Source: Chthoniobacterales bacterium
Lineage (GTDB): Bacteria; Verrucomicrobiota; Verrucomicrobiia; Chthoniobacterales; JACTMZ01
Direction of reading: 5' to 3'
Assembly (NCBI GenBank): GCA_014879535.1
Contig: JACSRX010000025.1
Location: 56,914 to 120,913 of the forward strand
DNA: 64,000 nucleotides
The notes under the pieces were generated by a model. It did no database searches. It had not been told where the DNA came from and saw only the letters and a program-made list of their open reading frames with translations. This document shows positions 36,415 through 45,372 of this stretch, piece after piece. The translations under genes and the position numbers were made by a program. Positions within the stretch are counted from its first letter, which is position 1; each line of letters opens with the position of its first letter.

Positions 36415-37443
36415 ATGGACCAAATCAAAGCCCATTACGACCGCTTCCTGCTCATCGTCGCAGGGTTGCTTCTCGGCGGCGTTGCCTTATTCATGGCTGT
36501 GCAATCGTCGGCGCTGCGGGACGAGTTCGTCCTCCCCGCCGTGCTGACCGAAGGGGAGAAATTCGCACCTGACACCAGTGTGGAGCAACTCCGAAGCGAC
36601 CGCGACAATGCCAACCGGGGACAAAACTGGGTGGACAACAAAACTCCCCTTTTTATCAGCCGCGTTTACCTGCTGGGGGAGGACGGCAACCTTGTGGATA
36701 TCCTTGAAGGAGATACCGAGTTGTTCCCCGGGATTCCCAACAAATGGATTCTCGAGCACAACCTCGACTATACGGCCAAGGATCTCCCGGAACAGGATAC
36801 AGACGCGGATGGATTCACAAACCTTGAGGAATTCCGGGCCAAGACAAACCCGCAAGACGCCAACTCCACACCACCCGAATGGACCAAACTGCGCCTGGTG
36901 GCGAGCAAGATCGACAAACTCCGCACAAAGTTCACCGATCTTCCCGACGGCAACCTCGGTCGCGTCTCGATCAACACCATCAGCCCTGACAACCCCACCG
37001 CCATCTCGGGATCAACGCAATTCTACCGGCCCGGCGATTTGATCAACCTCGCCGAACCAGGCCCCGGCGGCCAGCAGGTGCTCACACCCACGCGCCTGAA
37101 GTTCGACCGTGCGGAGATGCGCAGGGAGTTCAACCCCACCACCAACGTCGAGGAGGAGGTGCCGGTCATCATTCTCCGTGACACCTCGGACAATCAGGAA
37201 ATCGAACTCCGCCGGGGCGAAGTCAAGGACTCCCCCTATTCGCTTGCGACCCTCCGTGACACCCGCACCGGCAAAGAGTGGGAACTGCGCACCGGCGACG
37301 ATTTCGAAATTCCCGGCGGCGGAGGTCCATACAAACTGATTGACGTTTCAGAAGAAAAAGCGGAGATAAAGCAGTCTGGGACGGGGGAAACCCATTCCAT
37401 TCCAAGGCAAGCCCCCCCTCCATCCCTGTTTGAAGGTCAATAA
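36415..37443 (+). CDS. Amuc_1099-like pilus-system protein with a calcium-binding-type repeat
   Basis: 342 residues with one N-terminal transmembrane helix (about 10-29, RFLLIVAGLLLGGVALFMAV) and a long periplasmic part. Residues about 125-148 contain DTDADGFTNLEEFRAKTNP, a thrombospondin-type-3/dockerin-like acidic loop expected to bind calcium. The rest is beta-rich (VPVIILRDTSDNQEIELRRG). It occupies the PilP position between the PilO-like protein and the secretins and corresponds to Amuc_1099 by gene order. No PilP lipobox is present. It ends 3 bases before the first secretin gene. Confidence 0.72.
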   Translation: MDQIKAHYDRFLLIVAGLLLGGVALFMAVQSSALRDEFVLPAVLTEGEKFAPDTSVEQLRSDRDNANRGQNWVDNKTPLFISRVYLLGEDGNLVDILEGDTELFPGIPNKWILEHNLDYTAKDLPEQDTDADGFTNLEEFRAKTNPQDANSTPPEWTKLRLVASKIDKLRTKFTDLPDGNLGRVSINTISPDNPTAISGSTQFYRPGDLINLAEPGPGGQQVLTPTRLKFDRAEMRREFNPTTNVEEEVPVIILRDTSDNQEIELRRGEVKDSPYSLATLRDTRTGKEWELRTGDDFEIPGGGGPYKLIDVSEEKAEIKQSGTGETHSIPRQAPPPSLFEGQ

Positions 37444-37446
37444 CAC

Positions 37447-39891
37447 ATGCACTCCCGGCCAAACACTTCCCTTCCAACACTGAGGACAAACATCCTTCTC
37501 TTGGCAGTTGCGACATGCTTCGCTTGGTTTTCGGTCGGGCATGCGGGCAGCACCGGACAAGGCCCCTCCTCCAGCATCGAATCCCAGGCAGAATTTGAAA
37601 TTGCCAAGCGTCAAAGACTCGCCGAGGAGTTCGCCCCCCAAGCCATGCAGCGCGGCTCCGCCGCTCTGATGGAAAGAGACTACGAGACAGCCTACACGGA
37701 ATACAAGGCGGCGGTAGATGCCCTCCCCGACGCGCCGAATGTCCGCCAACTTCGCTCGGTCGCCTTGGACGGCTTCTCCAAGGCGGTCATGGGACTGGCC
37801 GAGCAGCGCATTGCCGAGGGACGGTGGGCAGACGCAAAGGAAACAGTCGAAAAACTGCTCGAGCCCCAATACAACCCAAACTACAAGCCCGCGCAACGCC
37901 TCCTCGCCCGCCTTGAGGCGCCTGACTACTTCAATAAAACCATCACCCCCGGCTTTGTCAGCAAGGTAGAGGAGGTCAAAAAACTGCTCCTCGACGGTCA
38001 GGGTCTCTATGACAGCGGTCGCTTCGAGGAGGCCATCAAAAAATACGAGGAGGCTCTCAGGCTTGACCGCTACAACATCGCGGCACGCCGTGGTATGGAA
38101 CAGGTCAACCTCGCCCGCATGCGCGTGGCCGACGCCTCCCAAAACGAAACCCGTGCCGGGATGATCACCGATGTGGACAAGGCTTGGGAGACCCCCGTGC
38201 GCCGGCAGGATCTCGGCCCCGCTGCAGTTCTCGAGCAACCCGTCCTTACCGCCCGCGGCACACAGTCGGTCAACCGTAAACTCGACGACATCATCATTCC
38301 CCGCATCAACTTCACGGATGCGACCGTCCGCGACGCCATCGAATATTTGCGGGAGCGCTCCGCCGCCCTCGACACGGACCCGCTTGATGCCCGGGAGCGC
38401 GGCGTGAACATCGTCCTCAAACTCGACGCCGCAGCCGCCTCGCAAACCATCACCATTGATCTGGCCGACATCCCCCTCCGTGAAGCGCTTGACTACATCA
38501 CCCGCTTGGCAAACCTCAAAATCAAGGTTGAGCCCTATGCAGTGCTGATTGTGCCGATTTCCGAACCCACCGACACCCTCATCACAAAGGAATACCGGGT
38601 GCCCCCGGGTTTCATCACCAGCCTGCCCAGCGGAGGCGGCGGCGCAGACGCCGGTTACGGTGGCGAGACCGTGGCTCGCAGCCGCGCCAAAGACTTCCTT
38701 GAATCTCAAGGAGTCCAGTTCCCGCCGGGCGCCAGTGCCAACTTCCTTGCCAGCAGCAGCCGTCTGATCGTCCGAAATACCCAGGAGAACCTCGATCTGG
38801 TCGATGCCTTGGTCGAGAGTTCCACGGGAGCTGTCCCTTCCCAGGTCGAGATCGAGTCGAAATTTGTCGAGGTCTCCCAAAACAATCTCAAGGAACTCGG
38901 CTTTGACTGGCTGCTCGGTCAATTCGCCTTTGGGTCTTCCGGTGTTTACGGCGGAGGCGGCACCACGGGCAACCAATTCAACGCAGTGGCCCCCACGGGG
39001 GATACTGCGGTGCCTTATTACCCCTTCGTCAACCCTGGCACGGGAACCCCGGTCGGCCAATACCCACTCACCGCCGGCAACCGCACCGGCGGAACCGCCA
39101 TCGCCGCCAACGCCGTGGATGCCCTGCTGCTCGGCAACCCCATCACAGGTCCCGCCTCAGGCATTCTTTCCCTGGCAGGAGTCTTCTCCAATCCCCAGTT
39201 CCAAGTCGTCCTGCGCGCGCTCAACCAGAAAAAGGGCATCGACGTCTTGTCCGCCCCCAAAGTCACCACCAAAAGCGGCTCGACGGCCAAAGTCGAAGTC
39301 GTCCGTGAATTCCGCTATCCTGAAGAATACGATCCTCCACAAATCCCGCAACAGACAGGCACCGGCACGCAGCCGATCACTCCGGCCACACCGACAACCT
39401 TCACCATGAAACCCATCGGTGTGACGCTGGAAGTGGAACCTACGGTTGGTGCGGACAATTACACCATCGACCTGCGCCTCCTTCCCGAGGTCACTGAATT
39501 CGACGGGTTCATCAACTACGGTTCCCCCATCTTCAACCGCGGCGTGGAAGTAACCCCCAACGTCATCAACTACCCCGTCTTCAGCCAACGCAAGGTGGAA
39601 ACCTCGGTCAGCATCTATGATGGGCAAACCGTGGTTCTTGGTGGTCTTATCCGCGAGGATGTTCAGAAAGTCACCGACAAGACCCCACTGCTCGGGGACA
39701 TTCCCCTTGCCGGCGTGCTCTTCCGCTCCCAAGCTGATCAGCACATCAAGCGCAACCTTGTCATTTTTGTGACTGCAACCCTCATGGACCCCGCAGGCCA
39801 GCCTCTGGCCGCCCTGCAGCAGGAGGTGGCCCCCGAAGACCTCCCACTCGACTCCTCTATCTCCGCAGTTGAACCGCCCCTTCCGCAATGA
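37447..39891 (+). CDS. Secretin (PilQ/Amuc_1098-like), first tandem copy
   Basis: Outer-membrane multimeric channel subunit. 814 residues: signal peptide ending near Ala33, a TPR-like helical region at about 65-220 (two copies of an A/L-rich repeat around YNPNYKPA and YDSGRFEEAIKKYEEAL), an STN/N0-like domain (DIIIPRINFTDATVRDAIEYL, then DIPLREALDYITRLANLKIKV), an N-type ring domain with SRLIVRNTQENLDLVDALVE, and a C-terminal secretin beta domain (VEIESKFVEVSQNNLKELGFDWLL; VTLEVEPTVGADNYTIDL; DGQTVVLGGLIREDVQKVTDKTP). The N-terminal TPR extension is characteristic of the Amuc_1098 group. The stop overlaps the second secretin's ATG. Confidence 0.9.
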   Translation: MHSRPNTSLPTLRTNILLLAVATCFAWFSVGHAGSTGQGPSSSIESQAEFEIAKRQRLAEEFAPQAMQRGSAALMERDYETAYTEYKAAVDALPDAPNVRQLRSVALDGFSKAVMGLAEQRIAEGRWADAKETVEKLLEPQYNPNYKPAQRLLARLEAPDYFNKTITPGFVSKVEEVKKLLLDGQGLYDSGRFEEAIKKYEEALRLDRYNIAARRGMEQVNLARMRVADASQNETRAGMITDVDKAWETPVRRQDLGPAAVLEQPVLTARGTQSVNRKLDDIIIPRINFTDATVRDAIEYLRERSAALDTDPLDARERGVNIVLKLDAAAASQTITIDLADIPLREALDYITRLANLKIKVEPYAVLIVPISEPTDTLITKEYRVPPGFITSLPSGGGGADAGYGGETVARSRAKDFLESQGVQFPPGASANFLASSSRLIVRNTQENLDLVDALVESSTGAVPSQVEIESKFVEVSQNNLKELGFDWLLGQFAFGSSGVYGGGGTTGNQFNAVAPTGDTAVPYYPFVNPGTGTPVGQYPLTAGNRTGGTAIAANAVDALLLGNPITGPASGILSLAGVFSNPQFQVVLRALNQKKGIDVLSAPKVTTKSGSTAKVEVVREFRYPEEYDPPQIPQQTGTGTQPITPATPTTFTMKPIGVTLEVEPTVGADNYTIDLRLLPEVTEFDGFINYGSPIFNRGVEVTPNVINYPVFSQRKVETSVSIYDGQTVVLGGLIREDVQKVTDKTPLLGDIPLAGVLFRSQADQHIKRNLVIFVTATLMDPAGQPLAALQQEVAPEDLPLDSSISAVEPPLPQ

Positions 39892-42506
39892 TCATCCTTC
39901 GACGCGCCATCCTTCCCTTGCTCTCAGTCGCGGCCCTTTGGCCCATCCCAGTCAATGCCGGTTCCACAGGTGAAGCTGGCTACAGCGGCAGTTTGGACGC
40001 TGGTGCCGACCGGGAAATCGCCCGCCGCCAAGAAGACATCATTGTCGCTGAGGAGGCGATGCGCCGCGGCGATGCTGCGTTGGCAGCGAACGACATCGAA
40101 GGCGCCTATTCGGCCTATAAAGAAGCCGTCGACTTGATCCCGGCAGGTTCGGCAACTCGCAGCCTCCACGGTCGGGCCCTCGCCCGCTTCTCCTCCGCCG
40201 CCGTGCGCTACGCAGAATACCTTGTCAGCCAAGGCGAATATGCAAAGGCCGAAACAGTCGCCCGCGAGGTTCTCGAGCCGCGCTACAACCCCAACTACCG
40301 TCCGGCTGCCGTGTTCCTCAGCCGCTTAGAGCAGCCCGACTACTTCAACAAGACCATCACCCCCGAATTCGCAGCCGACCGCGAAGAGGTGCAGAAACTC
40401 CTCATGGAAGCCAATGGTTTTGCGGATTCCGGCCGCTACGACATGGCCCAGAAGCGCTACCAGCAGGCCCTCACGATCGACAAGGACAATGCTGCCGCGT
40501 TCCGCGGCCTTGAGGAGGTCGAACTCGGCAAGCAGAGATATTATGAGAGTGCCTACAACGAAACCCGCTCTCGCATGTTGTGGCAGGTGGACAAGGCTTG
40601 GGAACGCCCGCATCGCCGCTTCTCGGATTCCCGCGTCACGGATTCCTCCCTCGGCCAGGAAGATCGTCGCGGGACGGAGTTGATGATCGCCAGGTTGAAC
40701 AGAATCATCATCCCGCGGGTCGACCTCAAAAATGCCACGGTCCGGCAAGCCGTCAATTTTCTCCAACAGCGCAGCCGCGAACTGGATACCACGGAGTCGG
40801 GTGAAGACAATCGCGGCATCAACATTGTTCTGAAACTTCCCTCGGGAGCCACCCCGGCTCCTGCAGTCAACGAGATCAGTGGGGAATCCGCCGCGGCAAC
40901 GCCCTCTGTTGACAACAACATCACCCTCAACCTGACGAATGTTCCGCTCTACGAGGCCCTGCGTTATGTGGCGACCCTCGCCGGACTCAAAGTCAAGGTG
41001 GAACCCTTCGCCGTCTCGATCGTCCCCCTTTCAGAACCTACCGACACCTTGGAGCAGCGCGAGTTCAAGGTTCCGCCCGGCTTCATCTCCGGAGACGCCA
41101 CAGGAAGTGCGGAGCAGGTTGCACAAGCGGGCCGCTCCGCGGAGGACACATCCGCCATCAAACTGGGTGCCCGCATTCAAGCCAAGGACTTCCTCGAATC
41201 CCAAGGTGTCGAGTTCCCGCCCGGCGCCAGCGCCAACTTCATTCCCGGCCGCAGCCGCTTGGTCGTCCGCAATACTGCAGCCAATCTTGATCTCATTGAA
41301 TCCTTGGTCGATGCCGCCATGGGCGAGCAGCCGACCCAAGTTGAAATCCAAGCCAAGTTTGTCGAGATATCGCAGAACAACGTCAAGGAGTTGGGCTTCG
41401 ACTGGGCCTTGGGTCCCTTCTCTATCGGGAACTCGGGAACCTATGGTGCCGGCGGGGATACGATCACCGACACGGGTGCATGGCCTTTCCGTAGTCCCGG
41501 TGGATCCGTGGTCGGCACCGATCAGGTCACAGGCGGCCTAAGAACAGGCAGCGGCACCGGACCGAACTCCGCTCTTTCCGTCAACAGCATCAACTCCCTC
41601 ATTGCACAAAACCTCGGCCTCACCGCCGCCGGAGGCCCGGGCCCCGGCATCTTCTCCATTGCCGGCGTTTTCACCAATCCTCAGTTCCAAGTGGTCATCC
41701 GTGCCCTCAACCAGAAGAAGGGCGTGGATCTGATGGCAGCGCCAAAAGTCACCACCAAGAGCGGCCAGAAAGCGACCATCACCATCAGTCGCGAGTTTCC
41801 CTATCCCCAAGAATTCGAGCCCCCACAAGTTCCGCAGGACTCCGGAGGCAACAGTGGAAGCGCCATCATCATCGCACCCGGTCTCTCCACCTCCAGCGGC
41901 AACGATCCGATTGTCACCCCGAGCTTCCCCACGGACTTCACAACCCGGAATCTTGGAGTCACGCTTGAGGTTGAGCCCCAAATCGGCCCTGATGGCTACA
42001 CTATCGACCTCACCCTGTCGCCTGAAGTGGTCGATTTCGAAGGGTTCATCAATTACGGCAGCCCGATTCTCGCCCCTGTGACCACCTCAGTCTTGGATCC
42101 CGCAACACTTCTCAGTCTCGGCGAGCGCACCACGTCGCGCGTCCTGACTGAAAACGTCATCAACCAACCCATCTTCAGCACGCGCAAGGTGACAACCAAC
42201 GTGAGCATCTGGGATGGCCAGACGGTCGCGCTTGGTGGCCTGATCCGCGAGGACATCCAGAAGGTCAGCGACAAAGTGCCGATCCTCGGAGATGTTCCCC
42301 TCGCCGGGGTCTTGTTCCGCTCCGAAGTTGACCAGAAGATCAAGCGCAACCTCATCGTCTTCGTCACAGCTCGCCTTATGGATGCCGCCGGACAGTTGTT
42401 GCGCCCCGAAGAGGATGTGGATCAAGAAGAGGTCGTGGAACCACTCGGGCTTCCTGAGGATCAGAAGCAGCCCGGCATGACCGCCAAAGGCTTCTCTCAG
42501 AAATAA
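39888..42506 (+). CDS. Secretin (PilQ/Amuc_1098-like), second tandem copy
   Basis: 872 residues, collinear with the preceding secretin: signal peptide cut after Ala24, TPR-like region with the shared block YNPNYRPA...DYFNKTITPEF, the same IIIPRVDLKNATVRQAVNFLQ and NVPLYEALRYVATLAGLKVKV, and the same secretin core (DGQTVALGGLIREDIQKVSDKVP, LAGVLFRSEVDQKIKRN). It differs by an inserted segment with GISGESAAATPSVDNN-type sequence near 325, a different lumen-gate region (about 505-560) and a longer acidic tail (EEDVDQEEVVEPLG). It starts with ATGA overlap, so both copies are made together. It looks like an old duplication with both copies intact. Confidence 0.9.
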   Translation: MIILRRAILPLLSVAALWPIPVNAGSTGEAGYSGSLDAGADREIARRQEDIIVAEEAMRRGDAALAANDIEGAYSAYKEAVDLIPAGSATRSLHGRALARFSSAAVRYAEYLVSQGEYAKAETVAREVLEPRYNPNYRPAAVFLSRLEQPDYFNKTITPEFAADREEVQKLLMEANGFADSGRYDMAQKRYQQALTIDKDNAAAFRGLEEVELGKQRYYESAYNETRSRMLWQVDKAWERPHRRFSDSRVTDSSLGQEDRRGTELMIARLNRIIIPRVDLKNATVRQAVNFLQQRSRELDTTESGEDNRGINIVLKLPSGATPAPAVNEISGESAAATPSVDNNITLNLTNVPLYEALRYVATLAGLKVKVEPFAVSIVPLSEPTDTLEQREFKVPPGFISGDATGSAEQVAQAGRSAEDTSAIKLGARIQAKDFLESQGVEFPPGASANFIPGRSRLVVRNTAANLDLIESLVDAAMGEQPTQVEIQAKFVEISQNNVKELGFDWALGPFSIGNSGTYGAGGDTITDTGAWPFRSPGGSVVGTDQVTGGLRTGSGTGPNSALSVNSINSLIAQNLGLTAAGGPGPGIFSIAGVFTNPQFQVVIRALNQKKGVDLMAAPKVTTKSGQKATITISREFPYPQEFEPPQVPQDSGGNSGSAIIIAPGLSTSSGNDPIVTPSFPTDFTTRNLGVTLEVEPQIGPDGYTIDLTLSPEVVDFEGFINYGSPILAPVTTSVLDPATLLSLGERTTSRVLTENVINQPIFSTRKVTTNVSIWDGQTVALGGLIREDIQKVSDKVPILGDVPLAGVLFRSEVDQKIKRNLIVFVTARLMDAAGQLLRPEEDVDQEEVVEPLGLPEDQKQPGMTAKGFSQK

Positions 42507-42573
42507 TCCTTCCCCTTTTGGGCCAGCCGAGTTCCTCCGCGCCTCCTGCACCATTCCGGTGCCTCACAACATT

Positions 42574-43176
42574 ATGCTGCTGGTGCTCACGGGTGGCATC
42601 GCCACCGGGAAATCAACATTCCGCAGAATGCTCGCTGAACGCCGCCGCTTCACCCTGTTCGACGCGGATGCCTGTGTGCATGACCTGCTGGCCGGCGACC
42701 CGACCGTAATCGAGGCGATCCGCGCCGCCTTCGGCCCCCAAGTCATCAGCCACGGCACGGGTGTGAATCGTGCCATCCTCAGGGATATCGTGTTCACCGA
42801 CCCATCCGCGCGCCGCAAGCTCGAGGCCATTGTTCATCCCCATGTGCGGCAAGCATGGCAGGCCCTCCGTTCCGATTGCCTCGGTCAAGGCGCGGACTTT
42901 TTGGCCGATATCCCCCTTTTGTTTGAAACAGGCGCCGCCGGCCTTTTCGATGCGAGCATTGTCGTGGCATGCTCTCCCGAAGTTCAAACCGCGCGAATGG
43001 CAGCCCGCGGGTTGGATTCCGTGACAATGGAAGCCGTGCTTGCCAGCCAGCTCCCGTTGGAGGAAAAAGTGGCCCGCGCAACCATCGTGGTGTGGAATGA
43101 TGGCAGCCTCAAGGCGCTGAACCGCGAAGCAGACCTTCTTCTCTCACGACTGTTCCCCACCGACAGCCTCAAGTGA
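42574..43176 (+). CDS. coaE: Dephospho-CoA kinase
   Basis: Last step of coenzyme A synthesis. 200 residues from ATG 42574 (a GTG at 42559 is also in frame). P-loop GGIATGKST at 7-15, DADACVHDLL with the substrate-binding Asp, DIPLLFETGAAGLFD (conserved PLLFE), and a C-terminal VVWNDGSLKAL corresponding to the usual xxNxGs motif. It follows the pilus operon by 67 bases and lies 40 bases upstream of rho, in the same orientation. Confidence 0.92.
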   Translation: MLLVLTGGIATGKSTFRRMLAERRRFTLFDADACVHDLLAGDPTVIEAIRAAFGPQVISHGTGVNRAILRDIVFTDPSARRKLEAIVHPHVRQAWQALRSDCLGQGADFLADIPLLFETGAAGLFDASIVVACSPEVQTARMAARGLDSVTMEAVLASQLPLEEKVARATIVVWNDGSLKALNREADLLLSRLFPTDSLK

Positions 43177-43216
43177 ACACCACGGCCGGCTGTCTCCGCA
43201 TCCCCAACATATTCCA

Positions 43217-44566
43217 GTGGCGAAGACCCAACCCATCTCCCTGACGGAGCCACCACCCACGGCTGCATCCTGTCTGTCGGCCTTCCCGGCAGATGCTGCA
43301 GCGGTGCCCGGCTTTCTCCTGACCATCGAGATGCTGCACAGCCTGCAGCATGCGGCATTGGTTGGCCTGCTGGAGCGCTACAGCCTGAGAGTGCGCCCCG
43401 ACGGCACGAAGCGCCACCTCGTTGCAGATTTGTGCCGCTTTTTCCTCGCCGCAGGGGCTCGGATCACCGCGACAGGCATGATAGAAGACTTGGGGGACCA
43501 TGCGATGGTTCGCTGGCCGGGCTTCAATTTCGCCGCTGGTCCCGATGACTTGTTCGTCTCCATCTCGCTCATGCGCCAATACGGCCTGCAGACCGGCTTG
43601 GAAGTGTCCGGGGAGGTTCGCAGCCCCGGCGAGCGCGATCGTTACTGCGGATTGGAAAGCATCATGGCCATCGAAGGCATTCCCGCCGGCGAATGGAAGT
43701 CACCGACGCCATTCGATAAGCTGACCCCTCTCTTTCCTCAGGAGCGGATCATGCTCGAGGCCCTCAAAGAGCCAGCGCTGAGCACCCGCGCCGTGGACCT
43801 GATCGCCCCGCTTGGCAAGGGACAGCGCGCCCTCATCGTGGCCCCTCCGCGCACCGGCAAGACCATCCTCATGAAACATGTCGCTCAGGCCATACGCGCA
43901 ACCTCGCCGGATGTGCGCCTGATTCTGCTCCTCGTGGACGAACGGCCCGAAGAAGTCACCGATTTGCGCCGCTCGATCGATGCCGACATCTTCAGTTCGA
44001 CATTTGATGAATCGCCCCAAAGGCACACGCAATTGGCCGAGTTTGTCATTGAACGCGCCAAGCGTCTCGTGGAGCTGGGCAAGGATGTGGTCATTCTCCT
44101 GGACAGCATCACCCGGTTGGCACGCGGTTATAACAACCTCCAACCCGGCAAGGGTCGCATCATGTCCGGAGGCGTTGATGCCAAGGCTCTCATGAAGCCA
44201 AAACGCTTCTTCGGCGCAGCCCGCAACACGGACGAAGGCGGCAGTCTGACGATCGTCGCAACCGCCCTTGTGGAAACCCAGAGCAGGATGGATGACCTGA
44301 TTTTCGAGGAGTTCAAGGGAACCGGCAACATGGAGATTCATCTGGACCGGACCATTGCAGATACCCGGATATTTCCTGCCATCCATGTGACCAAATCTGC
44401 AACCAGGCGGGAAGAAAACCTATACCACCCCGACGAGCTTGCACGCGTGATCGTCCTGCGCAAGCAGCTCAGCGAACTTCCCGCAGTCGAGGCGATGGAG
44501 ACCCTTGTCCGGAACCTTCAGCGCACAACAAGCAATGCCGAACTCCTGCTCCGTGGACTTCGTTGA
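43217..44566 (+). CDS. rho: Transcription termination factor Rho
   Basis: Hexameric RNA-dependent ATPase that terminates transcription. 449 residues from a GTG start. The C-terminal motor is canonical: Walker A APPRTGKT at 209-216, [14 protein letters not shown], Walker [17 protein letters not shown], the Q/R-loop region [13 protein letters not shown] and [17 protein letters not shown]. The N-terminal RNA-binding cold-shock region (about 50-140) is divergent: [14 protein letters not shown] and [15 protein letters not shown] are recognisable but the usual GFGFLR segment is altered. It overlaps the possible TTG start of rnc by 4 bases. Confidence 0.93.
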   Translation: MAKTQPISLTEPPPTAASCLSAFPADAAAVPGFLLTIEMLHSLQHAALVGLLERYSLRVRPDGTKRHLVADLCRFFLAAGARITATGMIEDLGDHAMVRWPGFNFAAGPDDLFVSISLMRQYGLQTGLEVSGEVRSPGERDRYCGLESIMAIEGIPAGEWKSPTPFDKLTPLFPQERIMLEALKEPALSTRAVDLIAPLGKGQRALIVAPPRTGKTILMKHVAQAIRATSPDVRLILLLVDERPEEVTDLRRSIDADIFSSTFDESPQRHTQLAEFVIERAKRLVELGKDVVILLDSITRLARGYNNLQPGKGRIMSGGVDAKALMKPKRFFGAARNTDEGGSLTIVATALVETQSRMDDLIFEEFKGTGNMEIHLDRTIADTRIFPAIHVTKSATRREENLYHPDELARVIVLRKQLSELPAVEAMETLVRNLQRTTSNAELLLRGLR

Positions 44567-44571
44567 ATCCA

Positions 44572-45372
44572 ATGGACGCCGCCCCCCACTCCGATCTCAA
44601 TGCCGCGGACTTGACCGTGCACATGAATCCCCTCGAGAGCCGGATAGGTTACAAGTTCCGCAATTCCCTCCTGCTGGCGGAGGCGCTCACCCATCCCAGC
44701 CTTTCCTTCGAGCGCAAGACCTTCCATTTCGACAACCAGCGCCTTGAGTTTCTCGGAGATGCCGTGCTTCAGCTTGTCATCACGCACCACCTCTACCGGC
44801 TCTTCCCGGCGTTCAGCGAGGGCCAACTCACCAAACTCCGCTCACGTCTGGTTTCAAGAGAAGGGCTGAAACGGCACGCACTCTTTCTTGGCTTGGGCGG
44901 CTACCTGATGTTGGGCCGCGGCGAGGAGGCCAGCCAGGGCCGCGAGCGCGCCTCGACATTGGCCGATGCCTTCGAGGCTCTCGTCGGTGCCATCTACCTC
45001 GACAGCGATCTCGAGACCGTCCGCCGCTTCATCCTCCGCGTGGCCGGCGACGAACTCGGGGCGCTTGCCCGCGAACCTGCCGAGCACAACCCCAAGGGTG
45101 AACTGCAGGAGGTTCTTCAGGCAATTTCCCCGCAGAGCCCCGCTTACGAGGTTGTCTCCGAAACCGGACCCGACCACCGCAAGGAATTCATCTGCCGGGT
45201 GATCTGGGAAGGCGGGGAACTTGGGCGGGGATCCGGCCAGAGCAAAAAACAGGCCGAGATCAACGCCGCGGCCCGGGCACTGGAACTCAGGGCATGGCAG
45301 ACGTCCCGTCAACGGATCAGCCCCGCCGCTGGTATTCCTGCAGGCAGCGAACGGAATAGCCCGCCTTGTTGA
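44572..45372 (+). CDS. rnc: Ribonuclease III
   Basis: Cleaves double-stranded RNA in rRNA processing; in type II CRISPR systems it also processes crRNA:tracrRNA duplexes. 266 residues from ATG 44572 (a TTG at 44563 is possible). Signature [12 protein letters not shown] at 55-66 with Glu59 and Asp63, second metal motif with Asp132 and Glu135 in [16 protein letters not shown], and a C-terminal dsRNA-binding domain ([28 protein letters not shown]). The final 18 codons overlap the 3' end of carB on the opposite strand. It is the natural partner of the Cas9 at the window's left edge. Confidence 0.95.
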   Translation: MDAAPHSDLNAADLTVHMNPLESRIGYKFRNSLLLAEALTHPSLSFERKTFHFDNQRLEFLGDAVLQLVITHHLYRLFPAFSEGQLTKLRSRLVSREGLKRHALFLGLGGYLMLGRGEEASQGRERASTLADAFEALVGAIYLDSDLETVRRFILRVAGDELGALAREPAEHNPKGELQEVLQAISPQSPAYEVVSETGPDHRKEFICRVIWEGGELGRGSGQSKKQAEINAAARALELRAWQTSRQRISPAAGIPAGSERNSPPC

